Shown: positions 28,154 to 38,204, counted from the first letter of the stretch. The stretch: 64,000 nt of DNA from an uncultured Bacteroidales bacterium (GCA_902799875.1 CADCCH010000004.1:47529-111528); one strand, 5' to 3'. Program-made: numbers and translations. Notes: generated from the letters alone by a model not told the origin.

Positions 28154-29418
28154 TATCCACATTTTATTTACCGGGCCGAGTATGCGGCACGAAGGCAATA
28201 CGCGAGATTGCAGAAAAGGCAACCGAGAAGTACACGATGATCTGTCTCAAACCCGATATCGAATGGGTGTACTTAGGACAGGAACGAATGATACAAGTAC
28301 TGGAGATGACCGGTGCCACGATGGTGTATTCTGATAGATTTCAGAAATCAGAATTCAGTATTCAGACTTCCATTATTGAGGCTCCGGTTATTGACTACCA
28401 GATTGGTGCACTTCGGGATGATTTTGACTTTGGTGCCGTACTGCTGTGGGATACCGCCAAACTCAAAGCGATCGTTGCTCAGATGGATACGGAGTATGAG
28501 TTTGCGGGCTTGTACGATTTACGTCTTCGCGCAGAGAAACTCGAGCACATACCCGAATACCTGTACTACGAAGTAGAGACCGATACCCGCAAGTCCGGTG
28601 AGAAACTCTTCGACTACGTCGATCCGCGCAATCGTGCCGTACAGATCGAGATGGAAGCCTGCGTTACAGCGCACCTCAAACAAATCGGTGCGTACATGAA
28701 ACCGGGGGAGTATAAGGAGCTTTCAGGAATCAGTATTCAGGATTCAGAATACCCCGTAACCGCTTCGGTCATCATTCCTTGTAAGAACCGTGCCCGCACG
28801 ATTGCAGACGCCGTGCATAGTGCGTTGAACCAGAAAGTGCGTGCGGGGTATAGCTTCAATGTCATTGTAGTGGATGACAACTCGACCGATGGAACGGCAG
28901 AAATCATTGAAGATTGCGGTAAATATGCGATTCAGTTGGATAGCGATGATACCTATTTCGATGAAACGACCGTACAACGCTTCATAGATTGTTTCGCCGG
29001 TTTAGAACCGGAGCAAGATATCCATGCGGCTCCCCGTTACGGCATGGTCATCGGCACGTATCAACTGACGAACATGGCAGGTGAGATCCTTCCTCCGGGT
29101 GTGATCGATCATCGCGAATGGACCGACGACAACGGTCGCAACAATGCCCTCCGTATCAACGGTCTCGGTGCACCGCGTGGGTTCTATGTGCCATTACTTC
29201 GCACCATCAACTACCCTACCACCAAATACGGTGAAGACTATGCCGTCGGACTGCGAATTAGTCGCGACTATCCGATTGGTCGTATCTACGATGTGCTGTA
29301 CAACTGCCGTCGGTGGGAGGATAACTCTGACGCCAACTGCGACATCGTCGCCATGAACCGCAATAACTGGTACAAAGATCGTCTGCGTACATGGGAGCTT
29401 CTCGCCAGATTAAAGTAG
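28150..29418 (+). CDS. Family 2 glycosyltransferase
   Basis: A 422-residue protein whose C-terminal half is a GT-A glycosyltransferase: [19 protein letters not shown] near 200, [14 protein letters not shown] and the DxD-like LDSDDTYFD near 260. The N-terminal half (1-190) is conserved in Bacteroidales relatives, as I recall, but I cannot name a domain. Two CAGNNNN heptamer tracts are read in frame: [11 protein letters not shown] near 66 and [11 protein letters not shown] just before the GT domain. No membrane segment is seen, so it is probably cytoplasmic. Sugar and acceptor are unknown. Confidence 0.8.
   Translation: MISTFYLPGRVCGTKAIREIAEKATEKYTMICLKPDIEWVYLGQERMIQVLEMTGATMVYSDRFQKSEFSIQTSIIEAPVIDYQIGALRDDFDFGAVLLWDTAKLKAIVAQMDTEYEFAGLYDLRLRAEKLEHIPEYLYYEVETDTRKSGEKLFDYVDPRNRAVQIEMEACVTAHLKQIGAYMKPGEYKELSGISIQDSEYPVTASVIIPCKNRARTIADAVHSALNQKVRAGYSFNVIVVDDNSTDGTAEIIEDCGKYAIQLDSDDTYFDETTVQRFIDCFAGLEPEQDIHAAPRYGMVIGTYQLTNMAGEILPPGVIDHREWTDDNGRNNALRINGLGAPRGFYVPLLRTINYPTTKYGEDYAVGLRISRDYPIGRIYDVLYNCRRWEDNSDANCDIVAMNRNNWYKDRLRTWELLARLK
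28342..28369. repeat. CAG-family heptamer tract x4
   Basis: Units CAGAAAT, CAGAATT, CAGTATT, CAGACTT, in frame in the glycosyltransferase. Confidence 0.78.
28724..28751. repeat. CAG-family heptamer tract x4, second in the same gene
   Basis: Units CAGGAAT, CAGTATT, CAGGATT, CAGAATA, in frame just before the catalytic domain. Confidence 0.78.
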
Positions 29419-30419
29419 GTATTCTCACTGCGCCGCATATCGAGTTTGAGCAGCGAGAAAAGACGTTCGTCCTAAAGAATGTCCGTATCGGTATTGGTTT
29501 TCATTGGGACCGCCATGAAGACCAGGAATTTGCCGGTCAACTGGAGATACGCAATAATCCCGACGGCACCCAAACCGCCATCAACACCATCGATCTCGAA
29601 GACTATCTCTGTTCGGTCATTTCGTCCGAGATGAACGCCAACAGTCCCATGGAGCTGCTTAAGGCACATGCCGTGATAAGTCGCTCTTGGGCGATTCGTG
29701 CCATGGAGCACCCGAATCACGAAGGATACGATGTCTGTGCGGACGATCATTGTCAGCGGTATGAGGGACTTAGGCGAATGAATGAGCGTGCCGTAGAAGC
29801 AGTCAACGCCACAAGAGGTCAGGTCCTTATGTTTGGTGACGCGGTCTGTGACTGCCGGTACTACAAGTGCTGCGGTGGTAAGTCCGAGATCTGGCGGACC
29901 TGCTGGGAAGATATTGACGTACCGTATATCCAATCGGTAAACTGCGATTATTGCAAGTCTCCTTCGCCAAAGATTTTGCGGTTGGTGCTCAATGACTACG
30001 ACCAAGAGACCAAGGATTTTCGGGATTGGAAAGTGACCTACAAGGACGAGGAGTTGGATGCTATCATTGCCGAGAAGTCCGGCATGGATTTCGGACATAT
30101 TACGGCATTAGAACCCTTGCATCGAGGTGCCTCAGGACGAATTGACAGCCTTAAGATTGTCGGCACTAAACACACGGAGATTATCGGTAAGGAATTGAAG
30201 ATTCGGTATTGGTTAAGCAAGTCTTGTCTCTATAGTTCGTGGTTCGAAGTACGTCACGAAAACGGTGTCTGGACGCTGAATGGTCACGGCTGGGGACACG
30301 GTGCCGGACTCTGTCAAATAGGCGCAGCAGTGATGGCAAGCGAAGGACATACATATCAAGAAATACTTTCGTATTATTATCATAATACTAAATTGGAAAT
30401 TGTAGATTGCAGATTGTAG
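29391..30419 (+). CDS. SpoIID/LytB-domain protein
   Basis: A 342-residue protein with the SpoIID domain, a family that cleaves denuded peptidoglycan glycan strands in sporulating bacteria and is of unclear role in Bacteroidota. Landmarks are [18 protein letters not shown] near 65, [14 protein letters not shown], and [16 protein letters not shown] near 297. A Cys-rich part ([11 protein letters not shown]) may bind metal. I see no clear signal peptide, which is odd for a wall enzyme. Its start overlaps the glycosyltransferase by 28 bases, and its last residues (LEIVDCRL) are encoded by a heptamer tract shared with the next gene. Confidence 0.82.
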   Translation: MGASRQIKVGILTAPHIEFEQREKTFVLKNVRIGIGFHWDRHEDQEFAGQLEIRNNPDGTQTAINTIDLEDYLCSVISSEMNANSPMELLKAHAVISRSWAIRAMEHPNHEGYDVCADDHCQRYEGLRRMNERAVEAVNATRGQVLMFGDAVCDCRYYKCCGGKSEIWRTCWEDIDVPYIQSVNCDYCKSPSPKILRLVLNDYDQETKDFRDWKVTYKDEELDAIIAEKSGMDFGHITALEPLHRGASGRIDSLKIVGTKHTEIIGKELKIRYWLSKSCLYSSWFEVRHENGVWTLNGHGWGHGAGLCQIGAAVMASEGHTYQEILSYYYHNTKLEIVDCRL

Positions 30420-30426
30420 ATTTAGC
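30392..30426. repeat. Heptamer tract ATTGTAG-like x5 across a gene junction
   Basis: Units ATTGGAA, ATTGTAG, ATTGCAG, ATTGTAG, ATTTAGC. They encode the C-terminus of the SpoIID-like protein in one frame and the start (TTG 30407, MQIVDLA) of the methylase in another. Confidence 0.83.
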
Positions 30427-31537
30427 GTTACAACGCTCGAAATACAAGCACCTGACGGACGAGGAATGGCGATGGTTTCTCCAGCAAGTCGAGGGTCGTG
30501 AACGGACAGCAGACAAGTTGCCCACCTTTGCGGCTATCGAGGATTGGTGGTACCCCGTACGACTCAGCTGCGAACAGTGTTCGTCGGAATTAGCAGCACG
30601 ATACAAGGCAAGTTTGATTTCTAGCGATCGGTTGAGCCGTGCAAATTTAGGATTTCAAGTTTCAAATTTCGTTGATCTGACCGGTGGATACGGAGTAGAT
30701 ACGTACTTTTTGAGCGAAAGCTTCAAGCACACCGACTACGTTGAGCAAAATGCTGAGTTGTGCCGAATAGCCACCCATAACTTCGCGAACAAGCCCATTA
30801 CAATTCACAACACGTCTGCCGAAGAGTTTCTGAATTCTGCAGGCCAGTACGACCTTATTTTTCTCGATCCTGCACGACGCGACAGTCATGGCGGTAAAGT
30901 CTTTCGGCTCGAAGATTGCACACCCAACGTAGTTCAACTGCTCCCTACTCTTCTCTCGCACGGTAAGCGTTTGATGATTAAGTTGTCTCCTATGCTGGAC
31001 CTCACACAGGCCATTACAAGCCTTTCGCAAGTGACGTGGGATACTTATATCGTCGCCATCAAGAACGAAGTCAAAGAGCTGCTGTTAGTAAGTGGTGGTT
31101 CCGGTCGTATCACCGCCATCGATCTCGATAAAAAGGACCAAGCTTTTGTATTTACGAAAGAAGAAGAATCCTCCTGCCCATTCATCCATTCATCCATTCA
31201 CCCATTCACCTTTCTATATGAGCCTTCGGCTGCTATCCTCAAGGCCGGGGCATATAAGCTGGTAGCACAACGATTTGGGCTCCTTAAACTCGACGTAAAC
31301 ACCCATCTGTACGCTTCTGACACTTTGACAGAGAACTTCCCCGGTCGAGTTTGGCGTATTACGGCCCCACAAGACCTCAAGCAGGCGAACGTCCTCACGC
31401 GCAACTACCCGCTTACTCCCGAAGCCCTCAAGAAAAAACTGCACCTCCGTGATGGTGGTACAGCCTTCGTGATCGGTTGCCGTGTCGCCGGCAAACCGAC
31501 ATTATTCTACGCCCAGCGGGTTGAAGATATCCATTGA
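30407..31537 (+). CDS. PG1098-like class I SAM methyltransferase
   Basis: A 376-residue methyltransferase of the PG1098 type, with a Rossmann domain followed by a ferredoxin-like and a THUMP-like C-terminal part, suggesting an RNA substrate (inference from family). FVDLTGGYGVDTYFL near 88 is motif I, and DLIFLDPARRD near 147 holds the catalytic-region DPAR. Two tracts are read in frame: LGFQVSNF just before motif I and FIHSSIHPF near 265. The only start compatible with the N-terminus is TTG 30407, which lies inside a heptamer tract. The 3' end overlaps the convergent ABC gene by 36 bases. Confidence 0.8.
   Translation: MQIVDLALQRSKYKHLTDEEWRWFLQQVEGRERTADKLPTFAAIEDWWYPVRLSCEQCSSELAARYKASLISSDRLSRANLGFQVSNFVDLTGGYGVDTYFLSESFKHTDYVEQNAELCRIATHNFANKPITIHNTSAEEFLNSAGQYDLIFLDPARRDSHGGKVFRLEDCTPNVVQLLPTLLSHGKRLMIKLSPMLDLTQAITSLSQVTWDTYIVAIKNEVKELLLVSGGSGRITAIDLDKKDQAFVFTKEEESSCPFIHSSIHPFTFLYEPSAAILKAGAYKLVAQRFGLLKLDVNTHLYASDTLTENFPGRVWRITAPQDLKQANVLTRNYPLTPEALKKKLHLRDGGTAFVIGCRVAGKPTLFYAQRVEDIH
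30645..30672. repeat. Heptamer tract ATTTCAA-like x4
   Basis: Units ATTTAGG, ATTTCAA, GTTTCAA, ATTTCGT directly before methyltransferase motif I. Confidence 0.65.
31179..31210. repeat. Octamer repeat CATTCATC/CATTCACC x4
   Basis: Two perfect copies of CATTCATC and two of CATTCACC, in frame in the PG1098-like methylase. Confidence 0.85.
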
Positions 31538-32227
31538 GAAAGCAGTGGTGAAAGCGTTTGCTTTTTTGAGGTTCTCGGCGGTGTCGAGTTGGATGCCTTT
31601 TTGCGGAGTCATTAACAATATTCGATCGCTAAGTGCTAAAGCCAAATCGAGTTCGTGGGTAGAAATCAATATTGTTTTGTCTTGTTCGTGCGCAAGAGTA
31701 CGTAAAAGACGCAGAATCAATATCCTATGCGGCAGGTCCAAATGGGCGGTCGGCTCGTCTAATAATATAATAGGTGTTTGTTGGGCAAGGGCTTTCGCAA
31801 TCAGAATACGTTGTTTTTCACCATCCGAATGAGCATTAAAGAAAGTCTTTGAGATATCGAGATTTTCGAAGCCCACTTGACGAAGGGATTCCGCAATTAT
31901 CTCTTCGTCTTCTTTTTTCAAGCCGTCGAGGAAGGACGAATACGGATAGCGGCCAAGCGCCACGACATCATGGACGGTTGTATTGTCCATCGAGAGACGC
32001 TCGGTGAGCACTAACGCGATGTTCTTCGCGTCACTATGCGTATAGTCGCCAGAAAGGGCCGGTTGAAGTCCTGCTAACGTACGTAACAAGGTCGATTTAC
32101 CGCAGCCGTTGGGACCGAGCATACAGACCATCTCGCCGGTATTCAGCGAGAAAGTGAGATCACTCTGGACAAGGGTTTCACCGTAGCCAATGCTCAGCTT
32201 ATTCGTAGAAATAGACACGTTGGACAC
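31502..32227 (-). CDS. ABC transporter ATPase (iron/heme/cobalamin type), orphan
   Basis: A 241-residue ATPase resembling FecE/HmuV/BtuD: Walker A GPNGCGKST (38-46), Walker B PIILLDEP (about 152-159) followed by AHLDL, and switch His in STHELDLAL. The signature is HSDGEKQR (133-140) instead of LSGGxxQR, with S and D in place of the first glycine pair. No permease or binding protein lies nearby, so the partner must be elsewhere. The start overlaps the end of the MurF-Alr gene by 29 bases, suggesting cotranscription. Confidence 0.85.
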   Translation of the reverse strand: MSNVSISTNKLSIGYGETLVQSDLTFSLNTGEMVCMLGPNGCGKSTLLRTLAGLQPALSGDYTHSDAKNIALVLTERLSMDNTTVHDVVALGRYPYSSFLDGLKKEDEEIIAESLRQVGFENLDISKTFFNAHSDGEKQRILIAKALAQQTPIILLDEPTAHLDLPHRILILRLLRTLAHEQDKTILISTHELDLALALSDRILLMTPQKGIQLDTAENLKKANAFTTAFSMDIFNPLGVE

Positions 32228-34031
32228 GGCGAGAAACGGATGTTAAGATTTCGTATGTGATTGTACCAAGTTTATCGGCCAGTTCTTGGAGCGGCATGTG
32301 TTCACCGAACACTTCAGCTATATCGCCCGGACGGGCATCAGCACCGGTGACATCGATCATAGCCTGGTCCATGCAGACGTTACCCACCACCGGACAGCGT
32401 TTGCCACGCACCCATACCTCACCGCCGTAGTTCGAGAACCGACGATCAAAACCATCCGCGTAGCCGATCGGAATAACGGCAATCGTGCGGTCTTCCTTGA
32501 GTGTGGTATGACGTCCGTAGCCAATCGTTTCACCGGCTTTGACGGTTTTGACAGAAAGAATCGTTGTCTCGAGTGTGCAGACATTGCGTAAGCTGGCACC
32601 CGTAAACGAGAATCCGTAGAGACCGATTCCGAGGCGACACATGTCGAATTGGAAATCGCTAAAGCGCTCGATTCCGGCAGAGTTGCATATGTGCTTGATG
32701 ATCGCCGGAGAGTCTCCGGAGCCATACATCCCTGCGGCGCGTAGTCCGGCTTTGAGTTCTTCGGCACAAGCGTCGAAGTACTTGATCTGCGAAAGCGTGA
32801 AGTCATCAAACTGCGCCTCGTCAGAGCCTGCCAAATGCGAAAAGACAGACGCCACCCGCACGGCTTTCTGATGGTTCAAACGATCGATGAGCCAAGGCAT
32901 GTCTTCCTTGTAGAAACCGAGTCGGTGCATACCCGAATCGATCTTGATGTGGATCGGACAATACTCCAGTCCCTTAGCCTCAGCGGCGGCAATAACGGTC
33001 TTGAGCGACTGGTGAGAATAAACATTCGGCTCCAAGTTATTTTCAAGAATCAGATCCATCGCCGCCACTTCCGGATCCATGATGATGATGGGTAATGTGA
33101 TACCCGCACGACGCAGTTCAACGCCTTCGTCTGCGACCGCCACAGCCAGATAATCCACGAGTCCGGAAGCCTGTAAGGCCTTACTTACTTCGACACTACC
33201 CGCACCGTACGCAAAGGCTTTTACCATGCACGTCAGTTTGGTAGTCGGTTTGAGTTTGGAACGGAAATACCGAACATTATCTACCAGTGCCGAGAGGTTC
33301 ACTTTGAGCACCGTTTCGTGTGTCTGCTGCAGGATGCGCGATGCGATGGTTTCTTCGTCATAACCGAGTGCCCGCATCACAGCTGCGCAGGTACGGACGT
33401 TTTGGTGGGTCGGATCTTCTATGATTGTCTCGGAATGTACGAAGAGTTTGTTTTTCTCTTCGCGTTTCTGCTCGAGCGACGCAAAATTCTCATCGTGCTC
33501 GTGACCGATATAGGTGATCACACCAATCGTAGGACGAATGATTCGCTCGAGTTTCTCCATCTCACCCGGCTGCGAGATACCGGCCTCAAAAATCGCCAAT
33601 TGTGCCTGACTGTCGGCTAACTGCCACACAGAAAGCGGCACACCGATTTGCGAGTTATAGGACTTGGGGGAACGAACGATGGTATAGTCGTCCTTGAGGA
33701 GTTGGTACAACCATTCTTTGACAACTGTTTTTCCGTTGGATCCGGTGATACCGATCACGATGCCGGTGAACTGCGAACGGACGTACGCCGCAAGCTCTTG
33801 CAAAGCCGCTAACGCATCTCCTGTCACGAAAGCCTTGACTCCCTTCGCCTGCAATTCCGGAATATATTTTGCCCCATCGTTCTTGTCCGTTTTGAGGGCA
33901 AAGAACAATGTCTTTTCCGGCTCTGCACCTAACTGACGACTGTCAATGAGCAGATGTCGGATATCCAACTGGTCATCGCCCACTACGGTTGCAATAGCAC
34001 CTATTGCGTGTTTTATCTCAGATAGTTTCAT
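32199..34031 (-). CDS. alr: MurF-Alr fusion: intact alanine racemase, MurF half gutted
   Basis: Bacteroidota usually carry a fusion of about 830 residues joining MurF (adds D-Ala-D-Ala to the UDP-muramoyl tripeptide) to alanine racemase. This one has 610. Alr (about 240-610) looks complete: PLP lysine in MVKAFAYGAG, DSGMHRLGF, FSHLAGSDE, CNSAGIERF, catalytic Tyr in TIGYGRH, and GNVCMDQAMID. The MurF half keeps the N-terminal domain, P-loop GITGSNGKT (94-102), NSQIGVPL and EAGISQPGEME, but after KREEKNKLF the text jumps to HQNVRTCAAVMRALG and then straight to the racemase. The late central-domain motifs and the whole C-terminal D-Ala-D-Ala domain are absent. MurF activity is therefore unlikely. 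ATG 34031 gives a near-leaderless mRNA. Confidence 0.88.
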   Translation of the reverse strand: MKLSEIKHAIGAIATVVGDDQLDIRHLLIDSRQLGAEPEKTLFFALKTDKNDGAKYIPELQAKGVKAFVTGDALAALQELAAYVRSQFTGIVIGITGSNGKTVVKEWLYQLLKDDYTIVRSPKSYNSQIGVPLSVWQLADSQAQLAIFEAGISQPGEMEKLERIIRPTIGVITYIGHEHDENFASLEQKREEKNKLFVHSETIIEDPTHQNVRTCAAVMRALGYDEETIASRILQQTHETVLKVNLSALVDNVRYFRSKLKPTTKLTCMVKAFAYGAGSVEVSKALQASGLVDYLAVAVADEGVELRRAGITLPIIIMDPEVAAMDLILENNLEPNVYSHQSLKTVIAAAEAKGLEYCPIHIKIDSGMHRLGFYKEDMPWLIDRLNHQKAVRVASVFSHLAGSDEAQFDDFTLSQIKYFDACAEELKAGLRAAGMYGSGDSPAIIKHICNSAGIERFSDFQFDMCRLGIGLYGFSFTGASLRNVCTLETTILSVKTVKAGETIGYGRHTTLKEDRTIAVIPIGYADGFDRRFSNYGGEVWVRGKRCPVVGNVCMDQAMIDVTGADARPGDIAEVFGEHMPLQELADKLGTITYEILTSVSRRVQRVYFYE

Positions 34032-34039
34032 ATTGGCTG

Positions 34040-34071
34040 CAAAATTACTGCTTTTTTTTGATTCTAACAAA
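34040..34071 (-). promoter_or_regulatory. Promoter of the MurF-Alr gene
   Basis: -7 TAATTTTG (34040-34047) and -33 TTTG (34068-34071) with a 20-base spacer on the minus strand. The ATG lies only nine bases below the -7 box. Confidence 0.75.
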
Positions 34072-34117
34072 AAAACTTCTTATTTCACTACGTTCAAACG
34101 ATTATTTTTGTAAAAAT

Positions 34118-34149
34118 TTTGCACATATCATTTTTTTTTTGTAATTTTG
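34118..34149 (+). promoter_or_regulatory. Promoter of the mlaE operon
   Basis: -33 TTTG (34118-34121) and -7 TAATTTTG (34142-34149), spacer 20. It is the only clear promoter before the long plus-strand run that ends at 46616. Confidence 0.78.
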
Positions 34150-34174
34150 CGCACTTTTTTTAATTTGCATAAGT

Positions 34175-34912
34175 ATGCGGATTTTACAACATACAGGAGA
34201 ATACTTCCTATTGATGGGTCGCGTATTGCGTATTCCGGACAGGCAACGGATGTTTTGGCGGCAGTATAGCAGGGAGTTGGAGAAGCAGGGATTGCAGAGT
34301 CTGCCGATTGTGCTGCTGATATCGGTGTTTATCGGTGCAATCCTGACGATACAAGCCAAGACCAACACCGAAAACCCGCTTTTGCCGACTTATGTCACGG
34401 GTCTGCTCACGCGCGACACGATGTTGCTCGAGTTCTCGAGTACAATCTTGTGTTTGATATTGGCTGGTAAGGTAGGTTCGAACATTGCTTCGGAGATCGG
34501 TTCCATGCGTATCACAGAGCAGATTGACGCCATGGAGATCATGGGTGTGAATAGTGCGAACTATCTGATCCTGCCGAAGATTCTGGCGTTTATGAGTATG
34601 ATGCCTTTCCTGTTTGTCATCTCCACAGCAGCCGGTTTGATTGGAGGCTGGGGTGTCGGTGCGTTCACGGATATCATCACGATACACGACTATCTGCTGG
34701 GCGTGCAGTACGCGTTTAATCCCTATTTCGTTTGGTACGCGATTATCAAGGCACTGGTGTTTGCGTTTGTGATCACAAGTATGGCCAGTTATTACGGCTA
34801 CTATGCAAAGGGCGGTGCGTTGGATGTCGGTCGAGCCAGCACGAACGCGGTGGTGAACAGCAATATCATGATTTTGTTTTTGGACCTTATTTTGAGTAAA
34901 TTGTTGTTATGA
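34175..34912 (+). CDS. mlaE: MlaE-type lipid transport permease
   Basis: The 245-residue inner-membrane permease of the Mla system, which moves phospholipids between the membranes to maintain outer-membrane asymmetry. Five or six hydrophobic segments are visible (IVLLISVFIGAIL, FSSTILCLILAG, FMSMMPFLFVISTAAGLIGG, ALVFAFVITSMASYYGYY). The family signature is around GSNIASEIGSMRITEQIDAME. The ATPase follows with a 4-base overlap. The MCE-domain partner MlaD is not next in line and must lie elsewhere. Confidence 0.92.
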   Translation: MRILQHTGEYFLLMGRVLRIPDRQRMFWRQYSRELEKQGLQSLPIVLLISVFIGAILTIQAKTNTENPLLPTYVTGLLTRDTMLLEFSSTILCLILAGKVGSNIASEIGSMRITEQIDAMEIMGVNSANYLILPKILAFMSMMPFLFVISTAAGLIGGWGVGAFTDIITIHDYLLGVQYAFNPYFVWYAIIKALVFAFVITSMASYYGYYAKGGALDVGRASTNAVVNSNIMILFLDLILSKLLL

Positions 34913-35667
34913 TCGAAGTCAAAGATATAGTGAAGAGTTTCGAAGGAAACGTGGTACTGAATCATGTGAGCACGACGCTGAAAGACGGGGAAGTAAACAT
35001 GATTATCGGTCAGTCGGGTTCGGGCAAAACGGTGTTAATGAAGAGTCTGATCGGTCTGCACGCAGTGGATAGCGGACAGATTCTGTACGACGGACGTGAC
35101 TTGGCGGAAATGCGCAGTAAGGACATTCGTATGTTGCACCGTGAGGTGGGTATGTTGTTCCAGGGGAGTGCGCTCTTTGACTCCATGACCGTGATGGAAA
35201 ACGTACTGTTCCCCATGGAGATGTTCGCCCACAAGAGCCGGGAAGAGATGCAAGAAAGGGCGGAGTTCTGTTTGCGAAGAGTCGAGATGCCGGAGCGGGT
35301 GTGGAACTTGATGCCAAGTGAGATATCGGGTGGTCAGCAGAAACGTGTGGCGATTGCTCGTGCGATCGTGCTGGAACCGAAGTACCTGTTCTGCGACGAG
35401 CCTAACTCGGGATTGGATCCGAAGACGAGTCTGGTGATCGACGCTCTGATACAAGACATTACAAAGGAGTATAATATCTGCACAATTGTCAACAGTCACG
35501 ATATGAACTCGATTATGGAGATTGGGGATAATATTGTGTTCCTAAAGGGCGGTAAGCTCGAGTGGCAGGGATCGCGGCACGATATCATGACGAGCGATAA
35601 CGAGGCGTTGAATGACTTTGTGTTCGCGTCCGAACTATTTAAGAAAGTTAAAAAAGCAAATCAATGA
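34909..35667 (+). CDS. mlaF: MlaF-type ABC ATPase
   Basis: The 252-residue ATPase that drives the MlaE permease. Walker A is GQSGSGKT (34-41), the signature ISGGQQKRVAIARAI near 138, Walker B YLFCDEPNSGLDPKT near 163, and the H-loop VNSHDMNS. FQGSALFDSMTVMENV is characteristic of the Mla branch. It overlaps mlaE and the M6 protease gene by four bases each. Confidence 0.93.
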   Translation: MIEVKDIVKSFEGNVVLNHVSTTLKDGEVNMIIGQSGSGKTVLMKSLIGLHAVDSGQILYDGRDLAEMRSKDIRMLHREVGMLFQGSALFDSMTVMENVLFPMEMFAHKSREEMQERAEFCLRRVEMPERVWNLMPSEISGGQQKRVAIARAIVLEPKYLFCDEPNSGLDPKTSLVIDALIQDITKEYNICTIVNSHDMNSIMEIGDNIVFLKGGKLEWQGSRHDIMTSDNEALNDFVFASELFKKVKKANQ

Positions 35668-37430
35668 AAAAGTTACTTTTGATATTGGCGCTTTTTGTAT
35701 GCGCGGGTGCGAGTGCACAGAAAACTGCAAACGTTCCGGCTCGGCCGGGTGTCATCAAGCGTGTCCAACCAGACGGCGACACTTTACAGGTATTCTTGCG
35801 TGGCGACGAATGGAGTTCTTTTATGATGACTGTTGACGGCTGGCAGGTGAGTGAGAACAGCAAAGGTAAGATTTGTTACCACAAGCAAAAGACTTCCGTC
35901 CCCACACACCGCCAGGCTCACGATGCTGCCAAGCGTAGTAAGTGCGAGCAGCGCTGGTTAGACAAACACGGGGTACAAATTTTCGCACAACAAAGCCCGG
36001 CGAGTGTACCTCCTCGTGATCCGTCCAAGTGGGCGGAGTGGCAAGCATCTCACGCAGCGCAAGTCCAGAAAGAAGTACGTCGTGCCGGAGTGCGCCGCGC
36101 GGTAGGTACGCGTACGATTATCCCGCGTATTTTGGTCATCATGACGAATTTCACCGATTACACATTAGTTTCCTCTAAAGCAGACGTGGATTCGATGTTC
36201 AATGCACAGAACTGGACGAAAGACAACGCCAAAGGTAGTATACGTCAATACCTGTACGATCAATCGAACGGTGCATAGAACCCGCAGTTTGATATCGTAG
36301 GCCCGGTAACGCTGTCGCAAGGTTATGCATATTACGGTCAGGGCGCCAACGTAAGTCTAAATGCCGGTTATATGGTCACGGAGGCCTGCGCGTTGGTGGA
36401 CGATGAGGTGGACTTTACCCTCTACGACTCCGACAATGACGGATACATCGATTTGGTATATATCCTGTATGCCGGATTTGGCGAGAATGACCCACCGTCG
36501 TTTATTTCTTCAACTAGTGGTTTAATATGGCCTGCGTATTGGACTGTTAGCGGTGCAGGCTGCGGTACAAACCGTCGCGTGTTTGACGGGAAAACGTTGA
36601 ACGCTTTTGAATATAGCAATGAGTTAGACGGCATGTACTCTACTGAGCAGCAAAAGGTCATTGCCGGTATCGGTGTAGCTTGTCACGAGTTCGGTCATGC
36701 ACTTGGTTTGCCGGATCTGTATTACACTGGTTACGATAAATATGCAAACCACAAATTGTTAGGCAAGTGGGACATCATGGGTTATGGTCCCTATAACGAC
36801 GACATGCACAGTCCTCCTTCCTTCTCTGCCTATGAACGGTTCTTTATGGGCTGGCTGACACCTGAACTCATTACCGAACCGGACAATTTATCATTGGAGC
36901 ATATAGCGACCAGCAACAAGGCCTATCTCATTGCAGAGAACGATCATCATAATTTGGATGGTGTTACTCCTGATACGGCGGTATTCTATCTGCTGGAAAA
37001 TCGTCAACGTAGTGGTTGGGACAGAGATATTCCCGGTAACGGAATGATGCTCACGCGCCTCCATTACCAGTCTTCTACATGGACTGCAAACCACGTAAAC
37101 AATGACCCGAACGACATGGGAGTGGATATCATTGAGGCAGATGGTTTGGCTCCGACTACAGATACAGCTGACGGCTACTACGGTAAACCCGGGGACCTCT
37201 TTCCTGCGGGAGCCACAGAGTATCTGGGAATAAACAATCACGCTATTACGGATATTACGATGAGCAATGGTGTAGTGTCGTTCAAGTACCGCGGCGGTAA
37301 ACCTATTGACCCGACAGATGTTTGTTCACCTATTATGGATCAACAACGAACCTACAAAACAATTCATAATGGTCAACTGCTTATCCATTCCTACGGTCGT
37401 ACGTACAATGTTTTCGGCATTCAGCAATAA
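35664..37430 (+). pseudogene. M6-family metalloprotease interrupted by an amber codon
   Basis: A secreted zinc protease of the M6 (immune inhibitor A-like) family spread over 589 codons in one frame. A signal peptide (MKKLLLILALFVCAGASA) precedes a propeptide and the catalytic domain with HEFGHALGLPD (His341-Glu-x-x-His345 in continuous numbering). Codon 205 is TAG (36276-36278), where relatives, as far as I recall, have a sense codon in a SNGxxxPQFDIVGPV context. Everything downstream is intact. The end (GQLLIHSYGRTYNVFGIQQ) resembles Bacteroidales C-terminal sorting tails, so it would be a candidate T9SS substrate. TAG is used as an ordinary stop elsewhere in the window, so recoding is unlikely. 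Recent nonsense mutation or a base-calling error fits best. Confidence 0.8.
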
Positions 37431-37442
37431 AGAATTGGGCTT

Positions 37443-38204
37443 ATGAAAATAATCAGCTATAACTTAAACGGCATCCGCTCGGCGATCAGCAAAGGTTTGC
37501 TGGAGTGGTTGAAAACAGAAGATCCGGATGTGTTCTGTATCCAGGAGAGCAAGGCACAACCGGAGCAGATCGATGTGCTGGCTTTTCAGGAGTTAGGGTA
37601 CAAGAGCTATATCCACTCGGCGGAGAAGAAGGGTTACTCGGGTGTCTGTATCTTCACCAAACAGGAGCCGGACAAGGTGGTGGTCGGAATGGGTAACCCC
37701 AAATACGACCGCGAGGGACGTGTGTTGCGTGTGGACTTCGGTGACCTGACGATTGTGGACGCGTATATTCCGAGTGGTACCACCGGAGATATTCGTCAGG
37801 ATTTCAAGATGGAGTTTCTGGAGGACTTCCTGGTTTGGGTGAACGAGCTTCGCAAAGAGCGTCCGAATATCGTGATCTGCGGCGATTACAATATCTGCCA
37901 CAAGCCTATCGATATCAACCACCCGGAACGTCAGATCGGTGTATCGGGATTCCTGCCGGAAGAGCGCGAATGGATGGACCGCTGGGAAGCAAGCGGACTC
38001 GTGGATTCGTTCCGCGTGTTCGACCAGAGTGCAGAACGATACAGCTGGTGGAGTTGGCGAGCAGGAGCAAGAGCACGCAACGTAGGCTGGCGTATCGATT
38101 ATCTGTGGGTAAGCGAGAGCTTGAGAGGACGACTGAAAGACTGTAAAATTTTAAACGAGGCAGTGCACAGCGACCACTGCCCGGTAGCATTATGGATAAG
38201 TTAA
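37443..38204 (+). CDS. xth: Exodeoxyribonuclease III
   Basis: A 253-residue AP endonuclease/3'-5' exonuclease for base excision repair. Active-site marks of the family are all visible: Asn7 in [10 protein letters not shown], Glu35 in CIQESKA, DAYIPSG, the CGDYNICH Asp/Asn pair near 145, and His in AVHSDHCPV near the end. Length is standard. It starts 12 bases after the M6 protease and overlaps lptB by 13, so it rides in the envelope operon without an obvious functional link. Confidence 0.95.
   Translation: MKIISYNLNGIRSAISKGLLEWLKTEDPDVFCIQESKAQPEQIDVLAFQELGYKSYIHSAEKKGYSGVCIFTKQEPDKVVVGMGNPKYDREGRVLRVDFGDLTIVDAYIPSGTTGDIRQDFKMEFLEDFLVWVNELRKERPNIVICGDYNICHKPIDINHPERQIGVSGFLPEEREWMDRWEASGLVDSFRVFDQSAERYSWWSWRAGARARNVGWRIDYLWVSESLRGRLKDCKILNEAVHSDHCPVALWIS

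Noticed and set aside
36276..36278. TAG recoded as an amino acid
   Set aside because: TAG ends other intact genes in the window (for example the S1/P1 nuclease and mnmA), and no suppressor is visible.
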